A program made the position numbers and the translations under genes. A stretch of 64,000 nt of DNA from the NCBI RefSeq assembly GCF_002843305.1, contig NZ_PGSG01000061.1, forward strand, positions 124,001-188,000. The letters are read 5' to 3'. Under the pieces are notes generated by a model that did not search any database, was not told the DNA's origin, and was given only the letters and a program-made list of their open reading frames with translations. The stretch is from Streptomyces barkulensis. Its GTDB lineage: Bacteria; Actinomycetota; Actinomycetes; Streptomycetales; Streptomycetaceae. Numbering within the stretch: position 1 is the first letter of the stretch; each line of letters starts with the position of its first letter. Below, piece after piece: positions 51,793 to 61,186 of the stretch.

Positions 51793-53363
51793 GCGGTGGG
51801 ACGTTCCTGGGCATGCCCGCCTTCCCCGAGGCCGCCGCCGCGGCCGTCCGCGACACGCGGCTGCGCGGCAACCTGCGCCACGCCACCGGCACCATCCGCG
51901 CCAAGCGCGCGCAGGCCGTCGCCGAGCTGCCGGACTGGGCCGGGCTGCGGGCCGCCGGCGCGGCGATCAAGGACCGCACCCTGCGCCACCTCGACCACTA
52001 CCTGGAGCGGCTGGAGGAGGCCGTGACCGCCGCGGGCGGCACCGTCCACTGGGCCGCCGACGCCGCCGAGGCCAACCGGATCGTCACTCAGCTGGTCCGC
52101 GCCACCGGCGAGAGCGAGGTGGTCAAGGTCAAGTCGATGGCCACCCAGGAGATCGGCCTGAACCAGGCCCTGGAGGCGGCCGGGATCCGCGCCTACGAGA
52201 CCGACCTGGCCGAGCTGATCGTCCAGCTCGGCGACGATCTGCCCTCGCACATCCTCGTCCCCGCCATCCACCGCAACCGCGGCGAGATCCGTGACATCTT
52301 CCGCTCCGAGATGGGGCGCTGGGGCCGCCCCGCGCCCGAGGACCTGAGCGAGGAGCCGGCCGAGCTGGCCGAGGCGGCCCGGCTGCACCTGCGGGAGAAG
52401 TTCCTGCGCGCGAAGGTCGGGATCTCGGGCGCCAACTTCATGGTGGCCGAGACCGGCACGCTGGTGGTGGTGGAGTCCGAGGGCAACGGGCGGATGTGCC
52501 TGACCCTGCCCGAGACGCTGATCTCGGTGGTCGGCATCGAGAAGGTGGTGCCCTCCTGGCGCGACCTGGAGGTCTTCCTCCAGCTGCTGCCCCGCTCCTC
52601 CACCGCCGAGCGGATGAACCCCTACACCTCGATGTGGACGGGCGCCGCGGACGCCGAGGGCGCCGACGGCCCGCGCGACTTCCACCTGGTGCTGCTGGAC
52701 AACGGCCGCACCGACGCGCTGGCCGACGCCGTGGGCCGCCAGGCGCTGCGCTGCATCCGCTGCTCGGCCTGCCTGAACGTCTGCCCGGTCTACGAGCGGG
52801 CGGGCGGGCACGCCTACGGCTCGGCCTATCCGGGCCCGATCGGCGCGATCCTCACCCCTCAGCTGCGCGGCACGGCCACGGAGCTGGACGCCTCGCTGCC
52901 GTACGCGTCCTCGCTGTGCGGGGCCTGCTACGAGGTCTGCCCGGTGGCCATCGACATCCCCCAGGTCCTGGTCCATCTGCGCGAACGCGTCGTGGAGGGC
53001 GGCGAGGCGACGGTGCGCGGACGGCGCACCACCATCCGCCCCGCCCGCGGCCACGCCGCCGAGCGCGCGGCGATGCGGGCGGCCCGCTGGGTCTTCGAGC
53101 ATCCGGCGGCGCTGCGGGCCGGCCAGCGGCTGGCCTCCCGCACCAGGCGGCTGCACCCGCGCCGCCTGCCGGGACCGGGCCGGGCCTGGACGGCGAGCCG
53201 AGAGCTGCCCGAAGTGCCCGCCGAGTCCTTCCGCGACTGGTGGCTGCGCGAACGGGGGAACGGGAGCGGGGGGCGGAAGGGCCGGGAAGATCAAACAGAT
53301 CAAACAGGGCAGGCAGAGCAGACGGAGCGGGCAGGGCGGGCAGAGGGGGGAGGCGACCGATGA
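51789..53363 (+). CDS. lutB: L-lactate utilization protein LutB (iron-sulfur subunit)
   Basis: A 524-residue subunit of lactate oxidation. The LUD domain (about 55-320) is followed by two [4Fe-4S] motifs, CIRCSACLNVCPVYERAGGH and LCGACYEVCPVAIDIP, then a C-terminal helical region and a low-complexity tail of Gln, Thr and Gly. ATGA overlap with lutA and with lutC shows tight coupling. The tail repeats DQTDQTGQAEQTERAG-type units and looks strain-variable. Confidence 0.95.
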   Translation: MSGGTFLGMPAFPEAAAAAVRDTRLRGNLRHATGTIRAKRAQAVAELPDWAGLRAAGAAIKDRTLRHLDHYLERLEEAVTAAGGTVHWAADAAEANRIVTQLVRATGESEVVKVKSMATQEIGLNQALEAAGIRAYETDLAELIVQLGDDLPSHILVPAIHRNRGEIRDIFRSEMGRWGRPAPEDLSEEPAELAEAARLHLREKFLRAKVGISGANFMVAETGTLVVVESEGNGRMCLTLPETLISVVGIEKVVPSWRDLEVFLQLLPRSSTAERMNPYTSMWTGAADAEGADGPRDFHLVLLDNGRTDALADAVGRQALRCIRCSACLNVCPVYERAGGHAYGSAYPGPIGAILTPQLRGTATELDASLPYASSLCGACYEVCPVAIDIPQVLVHLRERVVEGGEATVRGRRTTIRPARGHAAERAAMRAARWVFEHPAALRAGQRLASRTRRLHPRRLPGPGRAWTASRELPEVPAESFRDWWLRERGNGSGGRKGREDQTDQTGQAEQTERAGRAEGGGDR

Positions 53364-54041
53364 GCGACCGCGAGACGGTGCTGGGGCGGATCCGCGGCGC
53401 CCTGCGGGACGTACCGCGCTCCGAGACGCCGGACGACGTCCCCGTCCCCCCGGGAGTACGCGCGCGCCCGTCTCCCGTCCGGGACCGGGGCGGCCGGGGC
53501 GCTCACCGGGCTGCTGGCCGAGAACCTGGCGGACTACCGCGCCGTGGTGCACCGCACCGGCGAAGACGGCCTGCCCCTGCTGCTGTGCCGTCTGCTGGCG
53601 ACGCGCGGCAGCGCCACGGTGCTGGTGCCGCCCGGTCTGCCGCCGCACTGGCTGAAGGCCGCCGACCCCGTCCGTGTCCACGACCGCGCCGCCTCCACCG
53701 CACGCGAACTGGACTCGGTGGACAGCGTGGTGACCGGGTGCGCGGTGGCGATCGCGGAGACCGGCACGATCGTGCTGGACGGCGGCCCCGGGCAGGGACG
53801 CCGACGCATCACCCTGATCCCCGACCACCACATCTGCGTGGTGCGCGCCCCCGGGCAGGTGGTGGCGTCGGTGCCCGAGGCACTGGAGAGGCTCGCCCCG
53901 GCCCGTCCGCTGACCTGGATCTCCGGCCCGTCGGCCACCAGCGACATCGAGCTGGACCGGGTGGAGGGCGTCCACGGCCCGCGCACCCTGGAGGTGGTCC
54001 TCGTCGAGGATCCGGCCCCCGAAGGAGGCGGCGCGGGGTGA
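53360..54041 (+). pseudogene. lutC: lutC with a +1 frameshift (lactate utilization protein C)
   Basis: The reading frame starts at the ATG overlapping lutB (MSDRETVLGRIRGALRDVPRSETPDDVPVP), which is a good LutC N-terminus. At a run of six C (53446-53451) it shifts: the rest of LutC continues in another frame (REYARARLPSGTGAAGALTG, then the LUD body with VVTGCAVAIAETGTIVLD and ICVVRAPGQVVASVPEALE) to the stop at 54041. Removing one C gives a single 226-codon ORF ending exactly there. Either a sequencing/assembly error or a real lesion. LutC completes the lactate dehydrogenase, so a real lesion could affect its function. Confidence 0.85.
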
Positions 54042-54154
54042 GCACCGGGCGGGCGCGACCGGGGCTGCTCCGTCGGGGCGCCGTCATTGCTCTGTACCTC
54101 TGTCACCGTGCGTGGCCTCTTGTCGCTCAGCACGCCCGCGGCTAGCTTCCCCGC

Positions 54155-55450
54155 ATGCCTTCCCGCCGATCCCTCCTCGCCGGCGGCGCGGCAGCCGCGC
54201 TGGCCGCCCCGCTTCTGCCCCCCGCCACCGCCGCCGCCACCGCCGCGGGCGGCAGCCGCTCCGGCGGCCGGGGCGTCGTCCCCGGCGCCGACGTCGCGGC
54301 CGCCCGCGACTGGTCCATGCTGCGCGGCCGCAGGGTCGGGGTGATCAGCAATCCCACCGGCGTACTGCGCGACACCGGCCACATCGTGGACTCCATGGCC
54401 GCGCGCAGCGAGCTGGAGATCGTCGGGGTGTTCGGCCCCGAGCACGGTTTCCGGGGCAGCGCGCAGGCGGGCGGATCCGAGCCGGAGTTCACCGACCCGC
54501 GTACCGGCCTGACGGTGTACGACGCGTACGGGGCGGGCGCGGCGAAGCTGGCCGAGCTGTTCACCAGGGCCGGGGCGGACACGATCGTCTTCGACATCCA
54601 GGATGTCGGCGTCCGCTTCTACACCTACATCTGGACCATGTACAACGCGATGATCGCCGCCCGCTCCACCGGCGCCCGCTTCGTCGTGCTGGACCGTCCC
54701 AACCCGATCGGGCGGCGGGCCGACGGCCCGCTGATGACCGAGGAGTTCACCTCGGGCGTCGGCGCCGAGGTGATCATCCAGCAGCACGGGATGACGGTGG
54801 GCGAACTGGCCCGCTACTTCAACGGCGAGCTGCTGCCGAAGGAGGGCGGGGGCGGGGAGCCGGCGGAGCTGGAGGTCGTGCCGGTGCGCGGCTGGGACCC
54901 GTACTCCACCGCGCACGGCAGCGGCCTGCCCTGGGTGCCGCCCTCCCCGAACATGCCGACCGCGGACACCGCCGTGGTCTACGCCGGGACCGGTTACTTC
55001 GAGGGCACCAACCTCTCGGAGGGGCGCGGCACCACCCGACCGTTCGAGTTCGTCGGCGCGCCGTACCTGGACCACCGCTACGGCGACCGGCTGAACGCGC
55101 GGAAACTGCCGGGAGTGCGGTTCCGCGAGGGCTACTTCGTGCCGACGTTCGGCAAGCACACCGGCACCACCTGCGCGGGCGTCCAGATCCACGTCACCGA
55201 CCCGCTCCGCTACGAGCCGATCCCCACGGCGGTGGCGATGCTGGTGGAGGCGCGCCGCCACCCCGACTTCGCCTGGCGCCAGGACTCCTGGGACACCGGG
55301 CGCCCGTTCTGGATCGACAAGCTCTCCGGCTCACCCCGGCTGCGGGAGCTGATCGACGCGGGCAAGGACGTGGAGGAGATCACGGCCGCCTGGCGGGAGG
55401 AGGTGCGCGCCTTCGAACGGGCGCGCCGCCCGTACCTGCTCTACCGCTGA
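54155..55450 (+). CDS. namZ: DUF1343-family exo-beta-N-acetylmuramidase (NamZ-like), secreted
   Basis: A 431-residue secreted enzyme. A Tat-type signal (SRRSLLAGGAAAAL) covers about 1-30. The mature part is the DUF1343 fold of NamZ, which releases terminal N-acetylmuramic acid from peptidoglycan fragments: VGVISNPTGVLRD, VFGPEHGFRG, VYDAYG, IVFDIQDVGVRFYTYIWTMY, LDRPNPIG and GTNLSEGRGTTRPFE. It follows lutC by 113 bp and ends at a 40-bp palindrome. Confidence 0.9.
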   Translation: MPSRRSLLAGGAAAALAAPLLPPATAAATAAGGSRSGGRGVVPGADVAAARDWSMLRGRRVGVISNPTGVLRDTGHIVDSMAARSELEIVGVFGPEHGFRGSAQAGGSEPEFTDPRTGLTVYDAYGAGAAKLAELFTRAGADTIVFDIQDVGVRFYTYIWTMYNAMIAARSTGARFVVLDRPNPIGRRADGPLMTEEFTSGVGAEVIIQQHGMTVGELARYFNGELLPKEGGGGEPAELEVVPVRGWDPYSTAHGSGLPWVPPSPNMPTADTAVVYAGTGYFEGTNLSEGRGTTRPFEFVGAPYLDHRYGDRLNARKLPGVRFREGYFVPTFGKHTGTTCAGVQIHVTDPLRYEPIPTAVAMLVEARRHPDFAWRQDSWDTGRPFWIDKLSGSPRLRELIDAGKDVEEITAAWREEVRAFERARRPYLLYR

Positions 55451-55468
55451 GCCCCCGAGGGACGGGAG

Positions 55469-55508
55469 ACGGCCGGTCCGCGGCGCCCGGGCGCCGCGGA
55501 CCGGCCGT
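55469..55508. terminator. 40-bp perfect palindrome between convergent genes
   Basis: The sequence is fully self-complementary over 20-bp arms, centred at CCCGGG (55486-55491). It starts 19 bp after the namZ stop and ends at the macrodomain gene's stop codon. Without a loop it would form a hairpin with a small terminal opening; it would serve both directions. Confidence 0.75.
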
Positions 55509-56018
55509 TCAGCGCAACCGCTCGGCGAACGCCTGGTACGCCCGCTCGCCGAAGAGGACGAACCGGGCCTCCTCGACCGACGTCCGCGTCGCGCGAACCG
55601 TCTCGACGGCGATGCGCGCGGCGTCCTCCGGCGGCCAGCCGTAGGCGCCCGTGGAGACCGCGGGGAAGGCGATGGTGCGGGCGCCCAGCTCGCGTGCCAC
55701 CCGCAGGGACTCCCGGTAGCAGGAGGCGAGCAGTTCCGAGCGGTCCTCGTCCCGGCTGAAGACCGGTCCCACGGTGTGGATCACCCAGCGCGCGGGCAGC
55801 CGCCCGGCCGTGGTGGCCACCGCCTGTCCGGTCGGCAGGCCCCTGCCGTAGCGGGAGGCACGCAGGGCCCGGCACTCGGCGAGGATCTCCGGGCCTCCCC
55901 TGCGGTGGATCGCCCCGTCGACGCCTCCGTCGCCCAGCAGGGAGGAGTTGGCGGCGTTCACCACCGCGTCGACGCGCTGCTCGGTGATGTCGCCCCGAAC
56001 CGGTCGAATCCGTGTCAT
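55509..56018 (-). CDS. Macrodomain O-acetyl-ADP-ribose deacetylase
   Basis: A 169-residue MacroD-type hydrolase. The ADP-ribose pocket is shown by [27 protein letters not shown] and the catalytic loop by [14 protein letters not shown]. It removes ADP-ribose-type modifications from O-acetyl-ADP-ribose or proteins. GAGGAGG precedes the ATG. It lies downstream of the LuxR regulator on the same strand (86-bp gap). Confidence 0.94.
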   Translation of the reverse strand: MTRIRPVRGDITEQRVDAVVNAANSSLLGDGGVDGAIHRRGGPEILAECRALRASRYGRGLPTGQAVATTAGRLPARWVIHTVGPVFSRDEDRSELLASCYRESLRVARELGARTIAFPAVSTGAYGWPPEDAARIAVETVRATRTSVEEARFVLFGERAYQAFAERLR

Positions 56019-56104
56019 GCGGTCCTCCTCTCGGCGGCGGGCGTCCCTGTCGGCGCGCTCGCGGTGAGTTCGGGGTGGGACCGGAGCGCACTCGGGCGGT
56101 GGGT

Positions 56105-56785
56105 TCACCGGTCGGCGTCGGCGAGTAAACCCATGCGGTGAGCGGTTCGCGCGGCCATGGTCCGGTTGGAGCAGTTCAACTTGGACAATATACGGCTGAC
56201 GTGCCGCTTCGCGCCGTGCTCGGTGATGTCCAGCCTGAGGCCGATCTCCTTGTTGCTGAGCCCCATCGCCAGCAGCACCAGGGTCTCGCGCTCCCGCGGC
56301 GAGAGTACGGGCTGCTGCAGGGGGAGCAGCGGTTCGCGCAGTGCGGAGAGAGCGATGCGCCCCAGCACCGGGGGGAAGGGCATCTCACCCCGGGAGAGGG
56401 CGTCCAGGGCCCTGCTCAGCGAGTCCTCGCTGAGTTCCTCGGTCATCATGAAGCCGTCGGCGGGGTACCGGGCGGCGCGTTCCAGAAACGTCGGGTCGGA
56501 GTCGCCGAGGATGACGAGGGAGGTGGCGCCCTCGGCACGGATCGCGCAGAGCGCCTCCTCCGTCGCGTCGTCGGGGCCGCGGCAGACGAGGACGACGAGT
56601 TCGGCGGAGCGTCTGCGCACCTCCGCGGCGGCGCTCGCGCCGTCCGGGACGGACACGACCTCCGCGACGTCGTCCGTCTCGGTCAGGAGCGCCTCGATAC
56701 CTCTGCGCAGCACCTTCGGCCCGCCGGCCACCAGTACGTGCAGAGAAGTCACCGGGCACAGGGAACACACTGCTGTAGATCTCAT
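56105..56785 (-). CDS. LuxR-family regulator with a degenerate receiver domain
   Basis: A 226-residue protein with a response-regulator layout. The C-terminal LuxR HTH is intact ([28 protein letters not shown], about 155-182). The N-terminal receiver-like region begins [19 protein letters not shown], where the acidic DD pocket is missing, and the phospho-acceptor position reads [11 protein letters not shown] without Asp. It probably works without phosphorylation, perhaps by binding a small molecule. It sits at the edge of the NRPS cluster and is a likely cluster regulator. ATG 56785 follows GGGGG. Confidence 0.85.
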   Translation of the reverse strand: MRSTAVCSLCPVTSLHVLVAGGPKVLRRGIEALLTETDDVAEVVSVPDGASAAAEVRRRSAELVVLVCRGPDDATEEALCAIRAEGATSLVILGDSDPTFLERAARYPADGFMMTEELSEDSLSRALDALSRGEMPFPPVLGRIALSALREPLLPLQQPVLSPRERETLVLLAMGLSNKEIGLRLDITEHGAKRHVSRILSKLNCSNRTMAARTAHRMGLLADADR

Positions 56786-57039
56786 CTGACCCCCATATAC
56801 ACAGATGGAGCAAACGCCCACGGCCGGCGGAGCGCTGGGGCCGGCCGTGGGCGACATGGGACGCGGCGGCGCCGTCCGGCTGTCCGGTGACGGCACGGCT
56901 CGCGGTCAGGTCAGCGGACGCGAGGGCGGCGACAGCGGCGACCCCCGGTGTTCCCTCCGGTGTCTGCGGCTTCTGTGCATCGGGAACTCCCCCGTTCGCC
57001 AGGAGTTGGGACCGGCACAGGTTCGTACCTGCGTCGGCC

Positions 57040-57061
57040 GGTAACGGTCTAACTTGTTACC
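57040..57061. other. Inverted repeat at the pabAB stop codon
   Basis: GGTAAC-N10-GTTACC spans the end of the pabAB gene. Too short for a convincing terminator; could be a weak hairpin or a regulator site upstream of the LuxR gene. Confidence 0.35.
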
Positions 57062-59222
57062 CGAACGCGGAGGATCGAACAATAATCTTTCCGCGGTCCG
57101 CAACAGGCGTGTCGGGGGCGGCCAGCCCCCGCAGCGGAGCACGCAGTTTCACCAGCATCTCCTCGTACTCGGCGGCCGGATCCGAGTCGAGCACGACGGC
57201 CCCTCCCGCGCCGACGTCCAGGCAACCGCCGTGCGCCACGGCGGTGCGGATGACGATGTTCAGATCGGCCGCCCCGGTGAGACCGATGAAACCGAGGGCC
57301 CCGGAGTACACACCGCGCGGACGGTCCTCGAGACGGCCGATGATCTCCATGGTCCGGAGCTTGGGGGCGCCGGTCATGGACCCCCCGGGGAAGCAGGCGC
57401 GGACGGCCCGCACCGGACCGACACCGGGCAGGAGCCGGCCCCGCACGGTGGTGACGAGCTGGTGCACGGTGGTGTAGGACTCCACGTTCATGAAGGAGGG
57501 CACGTCCACACTGCCGATTCCGCAGACCCGCCCCAGGTCGTTGCGGAGCAGATCCACGATCATCAGGTTCTCCGCGCGGGTCTTGGGCGAGGAGGCGAGC
57601 TCGTCCCCGGCCCGGGCGTCCTCGGCCGGGTCCCGGTGGCGCGGTGCGGTGCCCTTTATCGGCCTCGCCTCCGCCACGCCGTCCTCGCCGATCTTCAGGA
57701 AGCGCTCCGGGGACGAGCACAGCACGCGGGTGTCGCCGGCCTGGAGGTAGGCGGCGTACGGCGCGGGGTTGAGCGCCCGCTGGCGCAGGTAGAGGGCGAA
57801 CGCGTCGCCGCGGAAGGGGATCCTCGCCTCGGTGGTCAGGCAGATCTCGTAGCTCTCGCCCGCGTGCAGCTCGTCCAGGCAGGCGCGGACACGTTCCAGG
57901 TACACCCCGCGGGGTGCCTCCAGCCACGCCTCGGGGTCCACCCCGTTGGCCGGTTCGGCCGGTTCGGCGCTCCGGTCGCCGTCCGGCCGGCGCCAGTTCG
58001 GTGCCCGCCGGGCGGCCTCGGCGAGCCATCGCCTCGCGTCCGCGAGCTCCGCGGGCTCATCAAGGCTCGCGGCGACCAGCCAGGTGTCGTTCTCCTCGTG
58101 GTCGACGACCAGGAACCGGGTGGCCGTCATCCACACCGCGTCCGGCGTGGACGAGGAACGGGCGTTGGGCGAACCGCAGTCGGCCTTCACCTCGTAGCCG
58201 AGGTAACCGACGTAGCCGCCCTTGAGACCGAAGGGGAGTTCGGGGGCGTGGGGGGCGGGGCGTTCGCGCGTCCGCCGGTCCAGGACGTCGAAGATGCCGC
58301 CGGGCAGCCGGCACCGGTGGCGCCCGTCCGCGTCGAGCACCTCCACGTGCCCGGTACCCACGGCGTAGCGGAGCACCTCGCCCGACGGGCCGTCCGGGTG
58401 GCCGACGAAGGAGAAGCGGGCCGTCTCGGAGGAGGTCCGGCTGCTGTCGAGCCAGAAGGCGTACGGGCGGTCGGCGCACAGCTCCCGGAACGCCGTGCCG
58501 GCGTCGACGGCGTACGGCAGACGCGCGTGGTGCAGTGTCCATCGCGGACGCCCGTCCGAGAGGGTGCGGGGCTTTCCCGGGGCTCGGGCCGGAAGAGGCG
58601 AAGGGACCGGGCGGGATGACGGAACCGGAAGAGGCGAAGGGGACCGGTGGGCCGTCGCCAGTTCCCGGAAGTTCTCCAGCAGTTCGGCACCGTACTCGGT
58701 GGCTATGGACTCCGGGTGGAACTGCGCCCCCCACCAGGGGCGGAACCGGTGGTGGAAACCCATGAGCACACCGTCCTCGGCCCAGGCGTCGGCCTCGACG
58801 TCGTCGGGCAGACCGGTGACGCACAGCGAGTGGTAGCGGACGGCCGTGAACCCCTGCGGAAGCCCCGCGAACAGCCCCTCCCCCCGGTGCTCCACCCGGG
58901 TCAGGTGCCCGTGCCGGGGACGGGGGGCGGGGACGACACGGGCACCGGCCAGCCGGGCGAGTCCCTGGTGGCCCAGGCACACGCCGAGCGTCGGCAGACC
59001 GCTCTCCCGCACCACGTCCAGGGCGCGCCCGGTGTCACGCGCACGCTGCGGGCGTCCCGGGCCCGGGGACACCGCGATCGCGTCGAAGCGGCCGGCGAGG
59101 GACGCCGTCAGCCGCGGATCGTCGTTGGCCAGTACGTGCGGCGGCGTGCCGTAGGTGCGGGCGAGAAGCTGGTAGAGGTTGAAGGTGTAGGAGTCGTGGT
59201 TGTCTACGAGCAGTGTGCGCAC
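57057..59222 (-). CDS. pabAB: Aminodeoxychorismate synthase (PabA-PabB fusion)
   Basis: A 721-residue fusion. Residues 1-195 are a class-I glutamine amidotransferase with Cys82 (GVCLGHQG), His169 and Glu171 (FHPES). Residues 245-720 are the chorismate-binding domain; the PIKGT motif near 519 has the Lys of aminodeoxychorismate synthases, where anthranilate synthases have Ala. It makes 4-amino-4-deoxychorismate, the precursor of p-aminobenzoate or 4-aminophenylalanine. Fused PabAB proteins are common in antibiotic clusters. It follows the ligase gene by 31 bp. Confidence 0.93.
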   Translation of the reverse strand: MRTLLVDNHDSYTFNLYQLLARTYGTPPHVLANDDPRLTASLAGRFDAIAVSPGPGRPQRARDTGRALDVVRESGLPTLGVCLGHQGLARLAGARVVPAPRPRHGHLTRVEHRGEGLFAGLPQGFTAVRYHSLCVTGLPDDVEADAWAEDGVLMGFHHRFRPWWGAQFHPESIATEYGAELLENFRELATAHRSPSPLPVPSSRPVPSPLPARAPGKPRTLSDGRPRWTLHHARLPYAVDAGTAFRELCADRPYAFWLDSSRTSSETARFSFVGHPDGPSGEVLRYAVGTGHVEVLDADGRHRCRLPGGIFDVLDRRTRERPAPHAPELPFGLKGGYVGYLGYEVKADCGSPNARSSSTPDAVWMTATRFLVVDHEENDTWLVAASLDEPAELADARRWLAEAARRAPNWRRPDGDRSAEPAEPANGVDPEAWLEAPRGVYLERVRACLDELHAGESYEICLTTEARIPFRGDAFALYLRQRALNPAPYAAYLQAGDTRVLCSSPERFLKIGEDGVAEARPIKGTAPRHRDPAEDARAGDELASSPKTRAENLMIVDLLRNDLGRVCGIGSVDVPSFMNVESYTTVHQLVTTVRGRLLPGVGPVRAVRACFPGGSMTGAPKLRTMEIIGRLEDRPRGVYSGALGFIGLTGAADLNIVIRTAVAHGGCLDVGAGGAVVLDSDPAAEYEEMLVKLRAPLRGLAAPDTPVADRGKIIVRSSAFG

Positions 59223-59253
59223 AGGCCGCTTCCTCCGCTTCGGCGCATGACGG

Positions 59254-60744
59254 TCACTCGGCCGGGCCCGGCCTGTTCCCCGCGGTCCGGCGCAGGACGA
59301 ACCGGCGCAGCTTGCCGGTGGGGGTACGCGGCAGTTCGGGGACGAAGATCACGGACCGGGGCACCTTGTAGCGGGCCACCCGGCCGGTCAGCCGCCCGAG
59401 GAGTTCCTCCGCGCCGGGCGGCCGGACCGATCCGCCCTCCCGGGGGACGACGAAGGCCCGCAGCCTGGTCGCCCCGCGCTCGTCGGGGCACGCGGCCACC
59501 GCCGCCTCCAGCACTCCGGGGTGTTCCTGCAGTATCCGCTCGATCTCGTGCGGGGCCACGGTGATGCCGCCCACCATCTCCAGGTCGTCGGCGCGCCCGC
59601 GGTGGACGTAGCTCCCGTCGGGCTCGCGGACCGCCAGGTCCCCCGTGTCCAGCCACCCGTCCACGACCGTCTCCGAGGTCTGCCGCGGTTTGTTCAGGTA
59701 ACCGGCCATCAGGGTCGGCCCCGCCACCCACAACCGCCCCTCGGCGCCCTCGGGCACATCGCGCCCGTCCTTGTCGGTCAGGCGCAGCCGGTAGCCGTCG
59801 ACGGGACGTCCGAGGGTGCCGACGCGGTCGGCCTCGACGGTGTTGGCGCAGAAGGCGTGCCCGGCCTCCGTCGAGCCGATCTGCTCCAGGACCGGGGCCC
59901 CCAGGAGCCCGCTCGCGCGTTCGGCCAGGGACGGGCTCAGCGACTCGCCGGCGGACACCGCGGCACGGACCGTCCGCAGGGACGCGGGATCGCCCTCCGC
60001 GACCAGCTGGGCGTAGGAAGTGGGCACGCCGTACAGCAGCGTGACACCGTGGCGGGAACACGCCTCGCGGACATCGGCGGGGGTGGGCCGCCGGGGCAGG
60101 AGTACGGCGCTGCCGCCGGAGAAGAGCGGGAAGACGAAGGCGTTGCCGAAACCGTAGGCGAAGAAGAGCCGGGAGATCGACAGGGTGACGTCCCGCTCCG
60201 CGGCCCGCAGCGCCCCCCATCCGGTGGAGCGGTGGTAGTGGAAGGGATCCCGGTGCCGGTGCACCGCCCCCTTGGGCTCGCCCGTCGTACCCGAGGTGTA
60301 CTGCACGTACAGGGGGGCGTCCGCCGGAAGGCGCGCGGATTCCGCGCGGGGCGCCCGTGCCGCCTCGCGCAGCAGCTCCTCCCCGGTGAGGGCGGGGGCC
60401 GGGAAGCGGTCCGCGATTCCCTCGGGGCAGAGGACGAGGACGGGGTCGCTGTCGGCGGCCAGCCCGGCATGCTCACCAGGGGCGAGGTCAGGGTTGACGA
60501 GCACGGCGACGGCTCCCAGCCGGGCGGCACCCAGGAAGGCGACGATCCATGCGGAGCTGTCGTGCAGGGCGATCAGAACCCGGTCACCGCGCCGCACCGA
60601 GTGGTGCGCCAGCACGGTCGCGGCGCGGGCGGCGGTGTCGTGGATCTCGCCGTGCGTCCAGGTCCGCCCGGGTTCGTGGAAGGCCGGGAGGAGCTGCCGG
60701 CCCCGGCGTTCGGCAAGGTCGGCGAGTTCGGCGGCGAGGTTCAC
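59254..60744 (-). CDS. Benzoate-CoA ligase-like aryl-AMP/CoA ligase
   Basis: A 496-residue ANL enzyme. Core motifs are A3 YTSGTTGEPKGAVHRH, A5 IGSTEAGHAFC, A7 GWLDTGDLA and A10 LPRTPTGKLRR with the catalytic Lys. LFFAYGFGNAFVFPLFSGG is typical of benzoate/hydroxybenzoate-CoA ligases. It probably activates an aryl acid, possibly p-aminobenzoate supplied via PabAB, as CoA ester or for loading onto the NRPS carrier protein. GTG 60744 was chosen because GGAGGG lies 5 nt upstream. First gene of the leftward operon. Confidence 0.88.
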   Translation of the reverse strand: MNLAAELADLAERRGRQLLPAFHEPGRTWTHGEIHDTAARAATVLAHHSVRRGDRVLIALHDSSAWIVAFLGAARLGAVAVLVNPDLAPGEHAGLAADSDPVLVLCPEGIADRFPAPALTGEELLREAARAPRAESARLPADAPLYVQYTSGTTGEPKGAVHRHRDPFHYHRSTGWGALRAAERDVTLSISRLFFAYGFGNAFVFPLFSGGSAVLLPRRPTPADVREACSRHGVTLLYGVPTSYAQLVAEGDPASLRTVRAAVSAGESLSPSLAERASGLLGAPVLEQIGSTEAGHAFCANTVEADRVGTLGRPVDGYRLRLTDKDGRDVPEGAEGRLWVAGPTLMAGYLNKPRQTSETVVDGWLDTGDLAVREPDGSYVHRGRADDLEMVGGITVAPHEIERILQEHPGVLEAAVAACPDERGATRLRAFVVPREGGSVRPPGAEELLGRLTGRVARYKVPRSVIFVPELPRTPTGKLRRFVLRRTAGNRPGPAE

Positions 60745-61086
60745 AGCGGCCCTCCGGAAAACGGCCGGAGGGCTCCGGGCGTTCCGGTGACCCGCTCCGT
60801 GCCGCCGTCCGGCCCCCACCGCGCCGGCGGGGAACCGAGGGTCCGCGGGCCGTACCAGAACTGCGTCATGGCGAATCACCGATTCCTGCGTGATCGAGAA
60901 TTGAGAATGCGCGGAATCCAACAAGGACAACGGGACGGAAATTAGACATCCGGCCGTCCGCGGTCAAGTGCGCTTTCCGACTGCCCGACCGGCTACCGGT
61001 TGGCGCGAAGAAGCTCCTCACACATCGCATCCAGCTGAACACTCTCAGAATAAGACCAGGTGGGAGCGGGTGCTGTAACTGCCCAT

Positions 61087-61123
61087 GTACCCGTTCGGGT
61101 ACCTCTGGAATACCCTTTCGGGT
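61087..61123. promoter_or_regulatory. Repeated operator-like element upstream of the NRPS
   Basis: TACCCGTTCGGGT (61088-61100; within the perfect palindrome GTACCCGTTCGGGTAC) and TACCCTTTCGGGT (61111-61123) are 23 bp apart, about two helical turns, and 64 bp upstream of the NRPS ATG. Confidence 0.55.
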
Positions 61124-61169
61124 GCCTTCCGGTGAGACTTTTGCGCCGTATTGAAAGAGGCTCCTCGCT

Positions 61170-61181
61170 ATGTCAACGTAA
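61170..61181 (+). other. Three-codon leader ORF before the NRPS
   Basis: ATG TCA ACG TAA has a good ribosome binding site (AAAGAGG, 9-nt spacing), while the NRPS ATG at 61187, just 5 nt after this stop, has none. It may couple translation of the NRPS to the leader. Alternatively the NRPS starts at an in-frame TTG at 61151. Confidence 0.4.
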
Positions 61182-61186
61182 ACCGC

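Larger units (their letters stand above)
60745..61186. other. Divergent control region of the NRPS cluster
   Basis: This 442-bp gap separates the leftward ligase operon and the NRPS gene. It is AT-richer than its surroundings (60870-60960 and 61140-61190). It holds two TACCC(G/T)TTCGGGT repeats and a three-codon leader ORF near the NRPS start. No other gene was accepted. Confidence 0.6.

Noticed and set aside
51609..53975. A 788-codon antisense frame over lutA-lutC
   Set aside because: Shadow of conserved lactate utilization genes; no start signal or domain.
52496..54145. Long plus-strand frame continuing from the lutC start codon to 54145
   Set aside because: After 53451 it is out of frame with LutC: Arg/Gly/Pro-rich nonsense. 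The true LutC body lies in the other frame, so the first frame is read only to the frameshift.
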